A stretch of DNA of 10,065 bases from Anaerolineae bacterium (GTDB lineage: Bacteria; Chloroflexota; Anaerolineae; UBA1429), in NCBI GenBank assembly GCA_007123335.1, contig SKLG01000481.1, positions 1 through 10,065 of the forward strand, given 5' to 3'. The translations under genes were made by a program, and so were the position numbers. Shown here one piece after another: positions 1-6,878 of this stretch (position 1 is its first letter; each line of letters opens with the position of its first letter). A model generated the notes under the pieces. That model ran no database searches. It was not told where the DNA came from and saw nothing but the letters and a program-made list of their open reading frames with translations.

Positions 1-253
1 GGCGGCTGCGGCGCAGGATCGCCGGCAGCGAGGGGTAGAAATGGGCGTGAAAGTGGCCGTTCAGCGCCATGGGCGCCACCACCAGCTCATAGCCGCGAAC
101 GTGGTCGCGTTCGAGAGGAATGACGCGACCGCCCTCGCGCCAAGAGGGCGGGACGACGACGGTGAGTTCGACATCATCGCTGGCGGCGATGGCCTCCAGC
201 TTGGTCTGGTAGGCGCCGACGATGCACGCCTTGGAGATGAGCGTCACGCGCAT
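1..253 (-). CDS. Glycosyltransferase (family 4-like), N-terminal part only
   Basis: Reading leftward from ATG at 253, the frame stays open to the window edge (84 codons), so only the N-terminus is visible. It begins MRVTLISKACIVGAY and continues with ELTVVVPPSW around residues 34-43. The opening beta strand, the glycine-containing turn and a second hydrophobic strand ending in VVPPSW fit the first half of the N-terminal Rossmann domain of GT-B glycosyltransferases, especially family GT4. These transfer sugars from nucleotide donors to envelope or polysaccharide acceptors in the cytoplasm. Donor-site motifs lie in the missing C-terminal half, so substrate and exact family cannot be given. It is divergent from gatC and has its own candidate promoter. 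The Shine-Dalgarno sequence is weak. An unrelated GT-B enzyme is the main alternative. Confidence 0.7.
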   Translation of the reverse strand, partial: MRVTLISKACIVGAYQTKLEAIAASDDVELTVVVPPSWREGGRVIPLERDHVRGYELVVAPMALNGHFHAHFYPSLPAILRRSR

Positions 254-297
254 GGGCTATCTTGATCCGCTGGACAGGTGATAGGGTGCATGCGAGG

Positions 298-325
298 ATT
301 CTAGGGCATTAGGCCAAGGACGCAA
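298..325 (-). promoter_or_regulatory. Candidate sigma-70-type promoter for the leftward glycosyltransferase gene
   Basis: On the minus strand, TTGCGT (325-320) and TAGAAT (303-298) are separated by 16 bases. Transcription would start near 291, giving a leader of about 37 bases before the ATG at 253. The -10 box matches the consensus at five of six positions and the -35 box at four of six. Placement in the divergent gap supports it. No transcript evidence is available. Confidence 0.45.
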
Positions 326-346
326 AACGCGCCACGCGAGCCAACC

Positions 347-375
347 TTGCCCGCCTTGCCCCCCGATGGTATAAT
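347..375 (+). promoter_or_regulatory. Strong candidate promoter for gatC-gatA (extended -10)
   Basis: TTGCCC (347-352) is followed after exactly 17 bases by a perfect TATAAT (370-375). The TG at 367-368 makes it an extended -10 promoter (TGGTATAAT). The expected start is near 382, giving a leader of about 30 bases that contains the AGGAGG ribosome-binding site of gatC. It is the best sigma-70-like promoter seen in the window. Confidence 0.7.
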
Positions 376-413
376 CACCGCGCCTGTGACCCGCACGATT
401 AGGAGGCAAGAGC

Positions 414-701
414 ATGCCGCTGAGCCATGATCAGGTTCTGCACATCGCCGAGTTGGCCCGCTTGACCATCAGCGAGGAAGAGACGGCCAGGTTTGCCGAG
501 CAGCTCTCGGACATCCTCGACTATATGGATAAGCTCAAAAGTGTCGATACCACCGACGTGGCGCCCACGGCGCACCCGCTGGCCCGGCAGAATGTCACCC
601 GCGAGGACAAGGTCCGTCCCTCCCTCTCTCGCGACGAGGCGCTGGCCAATGCGCCGCAGCAGCAGGATGGGTTCTTTCAGGTCAGGCGGATTCTCGAGTG
701 A
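414..701 (+). CDS. gatC: Asp-tRNA(Asn)/Glu-tRNA(Gln) amidotransferase subunit C
   Basis: GatC is the small stabilising subunit of the cytoplasmic GatCAB complex, which converts misacylated Glu-tRNA(Gln) or Asp-tRNA(Asn) to the glutaminyl or asparaginyl form. The 95-residue product has the usual GatC length and pattern. An N-terminal helical stretch (VLHIAELARL, then EEETARFAEQLSDIL) leads to a central VAPTAHPL segment, where the family wraps around GatA. The acidic-basic tail DKVRPSLSRDEALANAP follows, and the end is the typical QDGFFQVRRILE. The ATG is 7 bases after a perfect AGGAGG (401-406), so the start is secure. gatA follows after a 124-base gap, very likely in the same transcript. gatB is not adjacent and must be elsewhere if the complex is complete. 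Confidence 0.95.
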   Translation: MPLSHDQVLHIAELARLTISEEETARFAEQLSDILDYMDKLKSVDTTDVAPTAHPLARQNVTREDKVRPSLSRDEALANAPQQQDGFFQVRRILE

Positions 702-813
702 TCGCCGACCCTCTGCCGGCAGCGTCGCAGGGGATGCCGCCACTTGCTCGGCCGTTGTCCTATGCCCGATCCCTCCCCCTCCGTAGCACATGCCCAGGGT
801 CTCGTGGGCAGAA

Positions 814-819
814 GAGGAG
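814..819 (+). promoter_or_regulatory. Ribosome-binding site that fixes a TTG start for gatA
   Basis: GAGGAG at 814-819 lies 6 bases upstream of TTG at 826. The upstream in-frame ATG at 790 has no purine-rich site at a proper distance and would add 12 residues (MPRVSWAEEEQP) atypical of GatA. A 6-bp stem with an 8-base loop (TGCCCA 791-796 with TGGGCA 805-810) sits just before the site. Confidence 0.7.
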
Positions 820-825
820 CAACCC

Positions 826-2289
826 TTGGATTTCCAGCTAACCATTCATGCCGCCCTGGACCGTCTGCGCGACGGCAGCCTCTCCTCACGCCAACTCACC
901 GAGTCGCTGCTGCAGCGCATCGCGGACACCGACGATACCATCAAGGCCTATCTCCGTGTGGACGGCGAGGGGGCGCTACGCAGCGCTGAGGAGGCGGATC
1001 GGCGGCGGAGCCAGGGTGAAAAAGCGCCGCTTCTGGGCATCCCTCTGGCGCTCAAGGATGTGATTTGCACCAAGGGGATCGAGACGACGTGCGCCTCGCG
1101 GTTTCTGCAGGGCTTTACTCCGCCCTATGACGCCACCGTCGTGGCGCGGCTCAAGGAGAGCGGGGCGGTGATCCTGGGCAAGACCAACACCGACGAGTTC
1201 GCCATGGGCTCTTCCACCGAGAACTCGAGCTATTTCACGACGCACAACCCCTGGGACGTGACCCGCGTCCCCGGCGGATCGAGCGGGGGCAGCGCGGCGG
1301 CGGTCGCCGCCGACGAGTGCCTGGGCGCGTTGGGCACCGACACCGGCGGGAGCATCCGCCAGCCGGCGGCCTTTTGCGGCGTGGCCGGCCTCAAGCCGAC
1401 ATATGGGCGGGTGTCGCGCTATGGCCTGGTGGCCTTTGCCTCGTCGCTGGATCAGGCCGGGCCGCTGGGCAAGGATGTCACCGATTGCGCCCTCTTGTTA
1501 CAGACCATGGCTGGGTATGATCCCTGTGATTCTACCTCGGTGGATCTGCCGGTGCCCGACTATTACGGCGCTCTGCAACCTCGCCTGGACGGCGTGCGCA
1601 TCGGCGTGCCCCGCGAATATTTTGGCAACGGGATGCAGCCCGAGGTAGAGGCCGCCGTCCGCGACGCCCTCCAGGTCTGTCGGGAGCTTGGCGCCGAGCT
1701 TGTCGACCTCTCCATGCCCTATACTGAATACGCCCTGCCGGCCTATTACATCATCAGCTCGGCCGAGGCCTCGGCCAACCTGGCGAGATTCGACGGCGTC
1801 CGCTATGGCGCTCGCTATGATGACGCCATGCGCGAGGCCGCCGATATCATCGAGACCACCAGCAAGACACGGCAACAGGGTTTTGGCGATGAGGTCAAAC
1901 GGCGTATTATGTTGGGTACCTATACTCTGTCGGCGGGCTACTATGATGCCTACTATCTCAAGGCCCAACAGGTGCGCACCTTGATCAAGCGCGATTTCGA
2001 TCAAGCATTCTCGCGCTGCGATGCCCTGATCGTGCCCACGACGCCCACCACCGCTTTTCGCATCGGCGAGCGGGTGCACGATATGTTGCAGATGTACCTG
2101 GGCGACATTTTCACCCTGGGCCTCAACCTGGCCGGGACGTGCGGCATCTCGATCCTCTGCGGCTTTGCCGATGGACTGCCCATCGGCATGCAGGTTCTGG
2201 GCGGCGCCTTTGAGGAGGCCACCATCTTGAACGTGGCCTATGCCTATGAACAGGCCACCGCGTGGCACCTGCAGACGCCGGAACTGTGA
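826..2289 (+). CDS. gatA: Asp-tRNA(Asn)/Glu-tRNA(Gln) amidotransferase subunit A
   Basis: GatA is the amidase-signature subunit of GatCAB. It hydrolyses glutamine and delivers ammonia through the complex to GatB for transamidation of mischarged tRNA. From the TTG start (read as Met) the product is 487 residues, close to the usual 485 or so. The Ser-cisSer-Lys triad is complete: K77 in GIPLALKD, S152 in PGGSSGGSAA, and S176 in GTDTGGSIRQPAAFCG. Each is two positions below the S. aureus numbering (79/154/178). The N-terminus LTIHAALDRLRDGSLSS and the C-terminal LPIGMQVLGGAFEEATIL block are typical. The gene follows gatC and is probably cotranscribed. The start was set by the GAGGAG at 814-819; an ATG at 790 is the less likely alternative. 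No defect was seen. Confidence 0.95.
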   Translation: MDFQLTIHAALDRLRDGSLSSRQLTESLLQRIADTDDTIKAYLRVDGEGALRSAEEADRRRSQGEKAPLLGIPLALKDVICTKGIETTCASRFLQGFTPPYDATVVARLKESGAVILGKTNTDEFAMGSSTENSSYFTTHNPWDVTRVPGGSSGGSAAAVAADECLGALGTDTGGSIRQPAAFCGVAGLKPTYGRVSRYGLVAFASSLDQAGPLGKDVTDCALLLQTMAGYDPCDSTSVDLPVPDYYGALQPRLDGVRIGVPREYFGNGMQPEVEAAVRDALQVCRELGAELVDLSMPYTEYALPAYYIISSAEASANLARFDGVRYGARYDDAMREAADIIETTSKTRQQGFGDEVKRRIMLGTYTLSAGYYDAYYLKAQQVRTLIKRDFDQAFSRCDALIVPTTPTTAFRIGERVHDMLQMYLGDIFTLGLNLAGTCGISILCGFADGLPIGMQVLGGAFEEATILNVAYAYEQATAWHLQTPEL

Positions 2290-2297
2290 ACGGCTAT

Positions 2298-2326
2298 CGC
2301 GGAGACGCTCCAAGGGGGTCTCTGCG
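2298..2326 (+). terminator. Terminator-like hairpin after gatA
   Basis: CGCGGAGAC (2298-2306) pairs with GTCTCTGCG (2318-2326) over nine base pairs including one G-U, with an 11-base loop. It starts 8 bases after the gatA stop. The following sequence is only weakly T-rich (TTCGAACTATCTTT), so it may terminate inefficiently or protect a 3' end, letting some transcription through to ald. Confidence 0.4.
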
Positions 2327-2336
2327 TTCGAACTAT

Positions 2337-2354
2337 CTTTCTATGAGTAGAAAG
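2337..2354 (+). promoter_or_regulatory. Perfect 7-bp inverted repeat just upstream of ald
   Basis: CTTTCTA (2337-2343), TGAG, TAGAAAG (2348-2354) form a perfect inverted repeat ending 12 bases before the ald start codon. It could be an operator for a dimeric regulator, or a leader hairpin affecting ald translation, since the ald Shine-Dalgarno sequence is poor. No regulator gene is adjacent. Function is inferred from position only. Confidence 0.35.
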
Positions 2355-2366
2355 CGAGCCTGACCG

Positions 2367-3485
2367 ATGATCATCGGCATCCCTCAAGAGATCATGGACA
2401 ATGAATACCGCGTGGCGCTGACGTCGGGCGGGATCGAGACGTTGGTCCATGCCGGCCACCGCGTGCTGGTGCAGCAAGGCGCCGGAGTGGGCAGCGGCTT
2501 CTCCGACGAGGATTATCAACGCGGAGGCGCCACCATCGTGCCTGACATGGCCACGGTGTATGCCGAGTCCGACATGGTGGTCAAGGTCAAGGAGCCACAA
2601 CCCTCAGAGTACGACCTGCTGCGTCCCGACTTGATCCTCTTTACCTATTTGCACCTCGCCGCCGTCGAGCCACTGACCCGCATCCTCATGGAGCGCCAGG
2701 TCACGGCCATCGGCTATGAGACGGTGCAGCGCGAGGATGGCTCCCTGCCGCTGCTGACGCCCATGAGCGAGATCGCCGGGCGCATGGCGGTGCAGATCGG
2801 CGCCCACTATTTGGAGCGCCCTCAAGGGGGGCGGGGCATCCTGCTGGGCGGTGTGCCTGGGGTACGCCCTGGCAGCGTGGTCATCATCGGCGGCGGAATG
2901 GTGGGCGCCAACGCTGCCAAGATCGCCCTGGGTCTGGGCGCCCGGGTGACGGTGATCGACAACAACATCGACCGTCTGCGCTTCCTGGATGAGACGTTGC
3001 AGGGTAGACTGAGTACCGTCGCCTCCAACCGCTACAACATCGCCGAGGCGGTGCGTCGTGCCGAGCTACTTATCGGCGCCGTATTGATAGCGGGGGCCAG
3101 GGCGCCGGTGCTCGTCACCGAGGAGATGATCGCGTCCATGGCCCCTGGTTCGGTGGTCATCGACGTCGCCGTCGACCAAGGCGGCTGCATCGAGACGGTA
3201 CGCCTCACGACGCACAGCGAGCCCACCTATCTCGTCCACGACGTGGTCCACTATGCCGTGCCCAACATCCCCGGCGCGGTGCCGCGCACGGCGACCTATG
3301 CCCTCTCCAACGTGACCCTACCCTACATCACCAAGCTCGCCGACCTGGGATTTGCCGGGGCGGTTGCTGATGATCCGGCGCTGCGTCGCGGTGTGAACGT
3401 ATATGGTGGCCAGGTGGTCATCGAGGGGGTCGCAGAGGCTTTTGGCCTGGAGCATACACCTCTGGAACAGCTTCTGAGTGAATGA
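2367..3485 (+). CDS. ald: Alanine dehydrogenase
   Basis: This enzyme catalyses NAD-dependent reversible oxidative deamination of L-alanine to pyruvate and ammonia in the cytoplasm. The 372-residue product matches the usual length (about 371). The start MIIGIPQEIMDNEYRVAL is characteristic. Residues known to bind pyruvate or act in catalysis in the M. tuberculosis enzyme fall at the same numbers here: R15, K75 in KVKEP, H96 in YLHLAA, and D270 in VIDVAVDQGG. The NAD-binding Rossmann motif is IGGGMVGANAA at 174-184, with the cofactor-selecting acidic residue D198. The C-terminal NIPGAVPRTAT segment is also typical. The start follows a 7-bp inverted repeat and has no strong ribosome-binding site, so expression may be controlled at the leader. 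The lipoprotein gene follows after 23 bases. Biologically it links alanine and nitrogen turnover to NADH balance under low oxygen. Confidence 0.95.
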   Translation: MIIGIPQEIMDNEYRVALTSGGIETLVHAGHRVLVQQGAGVGSGFSDEDYQRGGATIVPDMATVYAESDMVVKVKEPQPSEYDLLRPDLILFTYLHLAAVEPLTRILMERQVTAIGYETVQREDGSLPLLTPMSEIAGRMAVQIGAHYLERPQGGRGILLGGVPGVRPGSVVIIGGGMVGANAAKIALGLGARVTVIDNNIDRLRFLDETLQGRLSTVASNRYNIAEAVRRAELLIGAVLIAGARAPVLVTEEMIASMAPGSVVIDVAVDQGGCIETVRLTTHSEPTYLVHDVVHYAVPNIPGAVPRTATYALSNVTLPYITKLADLGFAGAVADDPALRRGVNVYGGQVVIEGVAEAFGLEHTPLEQLLSE

Positions 3486-3508
3486 TAGATAAACAAAAAG
3501 AGTGAAGC

Positions 3509-4210
3509 ATGAAAAAAGACAGCTCTGGCTCAAGAACAGCCCTTGTCGCTGTGCTATTGTGTACTCTGCTGCTGCTCGGTGGATGTGGGCGCGTGATCGA
3601 CACCATGCTCCACGGCGTCGAGCTTTTACGTGAGGTCGGCCTGGGCGCTACCGCCACGCCGCTCCCGACGCCGACGCCGTGGCCCACCGCCACACCGACG
3701 GCTACCCTCTGGCCCACCGCCACCCCCTCACCCACATCCACCACCGAGGCAGCCCAGGCGGCGATTCCGGCCACTGCCACCCCGACGAAGCCCATCGACG
3801 ATGGTACCTTTACCATCGAGATCACCGAGGAGGAGCTCAATGACTATTTGAGCGCCGAGTCCTTCTCTGGCGATGGACTGACCATCAGCGATGTGAGTGT
3901 ATCGCTCACGCCGCAAGAGGCCATCGTGAATCTGCGCGCGACCCACCGCGATCTCGGCGTCGGCATGGGCGTCACCCTGTACGGACAGCCTCAGGTCATC
4001 GATGGCACCATTTATCTGCGCATCACACGGGTAGAACTGGATGATTCGGTGCGCGGGTTCACCCGCCTCATAGCCCAGGCATTGGTCGAGGCGGCCATCA
4101 ATCAGTACGCCCAGCCCCACGGCATCCCCATCACTATCGAGGGCGTTGTGGTGGAGGAGGCAGAGTTGGCGCAGGGCAAGCTGATCGTCACGGGCCACTT
4201 GGCCCAGTAG
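3509..4210 (+). CDS. Putative lipoprotein with Thr-Pro linker and C-terminal alpha/beta domain
   Basis: The product is 233 residues. Residues 1-26 form a lipoprotein signal peptide: KK at the start, a hydrophobic stretch (ALVAVLLCTLLLL), and the lipobox LGGC with the lipidated cysteine at 26. A low-complexity Thr/Pro/Ala linker spans about 48-95 and repeats WPTATP twice; such linkers are common in secreted Chloroflexota proteins. A folded domain (about 100-233) alternates beta strands and helices (FTIEITEEELNDYL, then ISDVSVSL and VTLYGQPQ). This pattern loosely recalls small lipid-binding-like domains such as DUF2140/DUF2993, but I do not recognise the family. It is predicted to be anchored on the outer face of the membrane. 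It lies 23 bases after ald on the same strand with a weak AAGAGTGAAG site, so it is probably cotranscribed. Function is unknown. Confidence 0.75.
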   Translation: MKKDSSGSRTALVAVLLCTLLLLGGCGRVIDTMLHGVELLREVGLGATATPLPTPTPWPTATPTATLWPTATPSPTSTTEAAQAAIPATATPTKPIDDGTFTIEITEEELNDYLSAESFSGDGLTISDVSVSLTPQEAIVNLRATHRDLGVGMGVTLYGQPQVIDGTIYLRITRVELDDSVRGFTRLIAQALVEAAINQYAQPHGIPITIEGVVVEEAELAQGKLIVTGHLAQ

Positions 4211-4249
4211 ACGGCGACAGGCCCCTCGCGCGACGGACCCTTCGCCTGC

Positions 4250-5761
4250 CTACTCGCCATATCCGAGCCCGCGCAGCGCCTCGCGGGCGGCGTCTTGGTC
4301 GCTCCAGGGATACTCGGTGGTGCCAAAGCAGAGAGAGCGCTCGTGGCCCTTGCCGGTGGCAATGACCACGTCGCCCGGCTCGGCCATGGCAAGGGCCAGA
4401 GCGATGGCCTCGCCACGATCATCCACACGCCAATAGCCCACGCCCTCCTGCGCGCCAGCCTTTTCGCAGCCTGCGGCGATCTCGGCCGTGATCTGCGCCA
4501 ACGACTCGGTGCGCGGATCCTCGGCGGTGAGGATGGTGCGATCGGCCAGCCGCCCGGCGATCTCGCCCATCCACGGGCGCTTGGCCCGGTCGCGCAGGCC
4601 GGCGCAACCAAAGACGACAGTCACCTTGTGCTCCCCGGCCAGATCGCGGGCCGTGCTCAGGGCGTTCTCCAGCGCGTTCGGCGTGTGGGCGAAATCGACA
4701 ATGACGGTAAACGGTTGGCCCAGATCGATGCGCTCCATGCGCCCCTCGACGCCGCTCATGGCCGCCACGCCCTCCTGGATCGCCTCCGGCGAGACGCCCT
4801 GCGACAACCCCACGCTCACCGCAGCCAGGATATTATAAGCATTGTAACGCCCTACCAGAGGGGAGGTGAGGTGCAGCTGCCCCTGGGGCCAGCGCACGGC
4901 TATATGCAACCCGGCGGGGGAGGCGGCCACCTCCTCGGCCACCACCTCAGCCTGGGCGTTCACGGCGTAGGTGATCTGCCGGTCGGCGGGGAACTGCCGC
5001 ATAAAGGCATAGGAGGCATCGTCGGCGTTGAGCACCGCCACCTTTAGCATGTCGGGTTTGCGCGCCGATGTGCTTAGCGCCTGAAAGAGCATCCCCTTGG
5101 CGGCGCGATAGGCCTCGTAGGTGCCGTGGTAGTCGAGGTGCTCGTGGGTGATGTTGGTGATGACGGCGACGTCGTACTCGCACGCCGCCACCCGCTGTTG
5201 GGCCAACCCGTGGGAGGTCGACTCTAACACGGCATACTCGACACCGGCCTCCACCATCTCGGCGAGATAGGCCTGCATCTCGGGGGCGTCGGGCGTGGTA
5301 GTGTGAAAGCCGGTGGGCTTGGCCGCGTCGCCGATGACCGCCGCCACCGAATCCACCGCGCCCACCCGATGGCCCGCCGCCCGCAGGAGGCTGGCGATGA
5401 GCCGGGTGGTCGTCGTCTTGCCGTCGGTGCCGGTGACGCCGATGACCCGCAACGCTCGCGCCGGAAAGCCACGCAGCGCGGCGTGAAGGTAGGCGAACGC
5501 CTGCCGGGCGTCGGGCACCAGCGCCGTGGGCACGCCCCCCAGCTCGGCAAGCTCGCGCTCTACCACCACCGCGGCAGCCCCCGCCTGGAGGGCGGCGGGC
5601 ACAAAGCGGTGTCCGTCGACGTTCACGCCGGGAATGGCGACGAACAGATCGCCAGGCTCCACCTGCCGCGAGTCGCACACCACGCGGCCAATCTCAAGCG
5701 GGCGCCAGTGGCGCGTCTGCACCTGCGGCAAAGCCTGGATAAGCACATCCCCTGCGATCAT
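4250..5761 (-). CDS. murE: UDP-N-acetylmuramoyl-tripeptide synthetase (MurE)
   Basis: MurE is a cytoplasmic ATP-dependent ligase that adds the third amino acid to UDP-MurNAc-L-Ala-D-Glu in peptidoglycan synthesis. The product has 503 residues. The N-terminal UDP-substrate domain has VVCDSRQVEPGDLFVAIPG (28-46). The ATP-binding loop is TGTDGKTTT (110-118). The metal and phosphate region is TNITHEHLDYHG (202-213). The lysine expected to be carbamylated is K222 in YRAAKG. The C-terminal domain has FGCAGLRDRAKRP. At the position of the DNPR motif of diaminopimelate-adding enzymes it reads EDPR (414-417), while GKGHE (470-474) is kept, so the amino acid added is uncertain (Lys, Orn or mDAP). The ATG is preceded by AGGAG (5772-5768) at 6 bases. 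It converges on the lipoprotein gene with a 39-base gap. No convincing promoter was found, though it lies just past the hydrogenase terminator. Confidence 0.93.
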   Translation of the reverse strand: MIAGDVLIQALPQVQTRHWRPLEIGRVVCDSRQVEPGDLFVAIPGVNVDGHRFVPAALQAGAAAVVVERELAELGGVPTALVPDARQAFAYLHAALRGFPARALRVIGVTGTDGKTTTTRLIASLLRAAGHRVGAVDSVAAVIGDAAKPTGFHTTTPDAPEMQAYLAEMVEAGVEYAVLESTSHGLAQQRVAACEYDVAVITNITHEHLDYHGTYEAYRAAKGMLFQALSTSARKPDMLKVAVLNADDASYAFMRQFPADRQITYAVNAQAEVVAEEVAASPAGLHIAVRWPQGQLHLTSPLVGRYNAYNILAAVSVGLSQGVSPEAIQEGVAAMSGVEGRMERIDLGQPFTVIVDFAHTPNALENALSTARDLAGEHKVTVVFGCAGLRDRAKRPWMGEIAGRLADRTILTAEDPRTESLAQITAEIAAGCEKAGAQEGVGYWRVDDRGEAIALALAMAEPGDVVIATGKGHERSLCFGTTEYPWSDQDAAREALRGLGYGE

Positions 5762-5823
5762 CGGCTGCTCCTATAGCATGGGTATGAGGTCATGTGTAGC
5801 GGATAGACACCTGTCGGTGACAG

Positions 5824-5880
5824 AAAACGACCTCCGGGAGAAGCGACGCTTGCACAGTGCGTCATTCTCCTGGAGGTCGT
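5824..5880 (-). terminator. Long hairpin terminator of the hydrogenase operon
   Basis: Bases 5827-5842 and 5865-5880 form a 16-bp stem with one G-U pair. An inner 5-bp stem (GACGC 5845-5849 with GCGTC 5859-5863) has a 9-base loop. Read on the minus strand, the stem is followed by TTTTCTGTC, the expected layout of an intrinsic terminator. It lies about 50 bases past the polyferredoxin stop and upstream of murE. A weaker 7-bp inverted repeat (5890-5896 with 5911-5917) sits between. It could alternatively be an inserted palindromic repeat reused as a terminator. Confidence 0.7.
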
Positions 5881-5930
5881 CGAGATGCGGGCGATCTGAC
5901 GCCGCGATCTGATCGCCATGTACTCAACGC

Positions 5931-6866
5931 CTACTTGGCGTCGACCTCGATGCCCAACAGCGCCTCTAACACCAGCTTGCGCCGGCGCTGCTGGCCCTTG
6001 ACGGCGTACTCGCGGGCCGTCTCCTGGTACGAGACGAGCTTTTCCACCGCCCTGGCCCAGGCGCCCGACTCGACGGGTGTGTGGGCAAAGCCACTGCGCT
6101 CGACGTGGATGATCGGCACGCCGTTCTCACCCTCTACCGGGCACACCTGCTCACACGCCCCGCAAAACAGGCAGAAACGTCGGTCGAACTCGACCTTTTC
6201 CCCGTCATAGACGAGGGCAGCGGTAGGGCAGGCATCAGCGCAGGCCTGGCAGCCCTCGGGGCAGAGCGAGATATCGAGAAAGACCCGGCCCTTGTAGGGC
6301 TTGATGATCTCGAACGCTCCCTTGGGGCCGGTCTCCATGCAGTGGGTGCAGTTGATGCAAAGCGCCCGGTCGATCTCGACGTCTTGCACCGCCACCACCG
6401 CGCCCTCCTCATCGACCACCACGTCGGCGCTGATGGCGCCCACGGGGCATTCGTCGATGTAGGTGGTATCCGTGACAGCGACGGGCCCGTCGCCCTCAAA
6501 TGCTTCCTGGTTGACCCTGCGTCGGCGGATCAACCGTGGGAAGGCTTCGCCATCCACCACCGGGTTCGCCAGCTCGCCGTTCACCCGAATCTCGAGGGCA
6601 TGGGTGGGGCAGAGCGCCACGCACTCGCCGCAAAAGCTGCACTTGGTCTCGTCAATATCCACCCGCGCCTCGACCACCACGCGGCCGTCCTCGAGGGTGG
6701 CCTCAGAGAGGCTGATCGCCTCTCGCGGGCAGACCAGCTCGCAGATCTGGCAGCCACAGCACGCCTCGTGGTCGACGAACATCTCGTAGCGCCGCGTGAT
6801 CATCGGGCGCAGCAACGTCAGCAGCGCGGGCGTATCGGTCTTGATCGTAGTTCCTCGTGTGGTCAT
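5931..6866 (-). CDS. Polyferredoxin, multi-[4Fe-4S] electron-transfer subunit of the hydrogenase
   Basis: The 311-residue cytoplasmic protein should carry electrons between the hydrogenase and an unidentified partner. Complete CxxCxxCxxxCP-type motifs are at C36/39/42/46, C76/79/82/86, C202/206/209/213 (first gap of three residues) and C232/235/238/242. A further pair is degenerate: at 140 only the CP half remains (DECPVGAI), and at 170/173/176 three cysteines remain with Gly at 180 in place of the fourth. Counted as three two-cluster modules, this predicts five [4Fe-4S] clusters, an inference from ferredoxin ligand rules. The N-terminal 28 residues and the basic C-terminal helix (290-304) hold no clusters. 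The ATG at 6866 has GAGGA 8 bases upstream and begins 12 bases after the large-subunit stop, so it is in the operon. No signal peptide or membrane segment is seen. The exact family is not assigned. Confidence 0.85.
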   Translation of the reverse strand: MTTRGTTIKTDTPALLTLLRPMITRRYEMFVDHEACCGCQICELVCPREAISLSEATLEDGRVVVEARVDIDETKCSFCGECVALCPTHALEIRVNGELANPVVDGEAFPRLIRRRRVNQEAFEGDGPVAVTDTTYIDECPVGAISADVVVDEEGAVVAVQDVEIDRALCINCTHCMETGPKGAFEIIKPYKGRVFLDISLCPEGCQACADACPTAALVYDGEKVEFDRRFCLFCGACEQVCPVEGENGVPIIHVERSGFAHTPVESGAWARAVEKLVSYQETAREYAVKGQQRRRKLVLEALLGIEVDAK

Positions 6867-6878
6867 GCTACTCTTCCT

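Noticed and set aside
790..825. ATG at 790 as the start of gatA
   Set aside because: It has no ribosome-binding site, the extra 12 residues are not GatA-like, and TTG at 826 is correctly spaced from GAGGAG.
4211..4249. Bidirectional terminator between the convergent lipoprotein and murE genes
   Set aside because: Only a poor stem (CAGGC with GCCTG, long loop) and no T-tract could be found.
4295..5047. 250-codon plus-strand open frame opposite murE
   Set aside because: It is antisense of a clearly recognisable MurE and has no motif or ribosome-binding site. Similar shadows at 7554-8306, 8728-9534 and 1498-2313 (minus) were rejected for the same reason.
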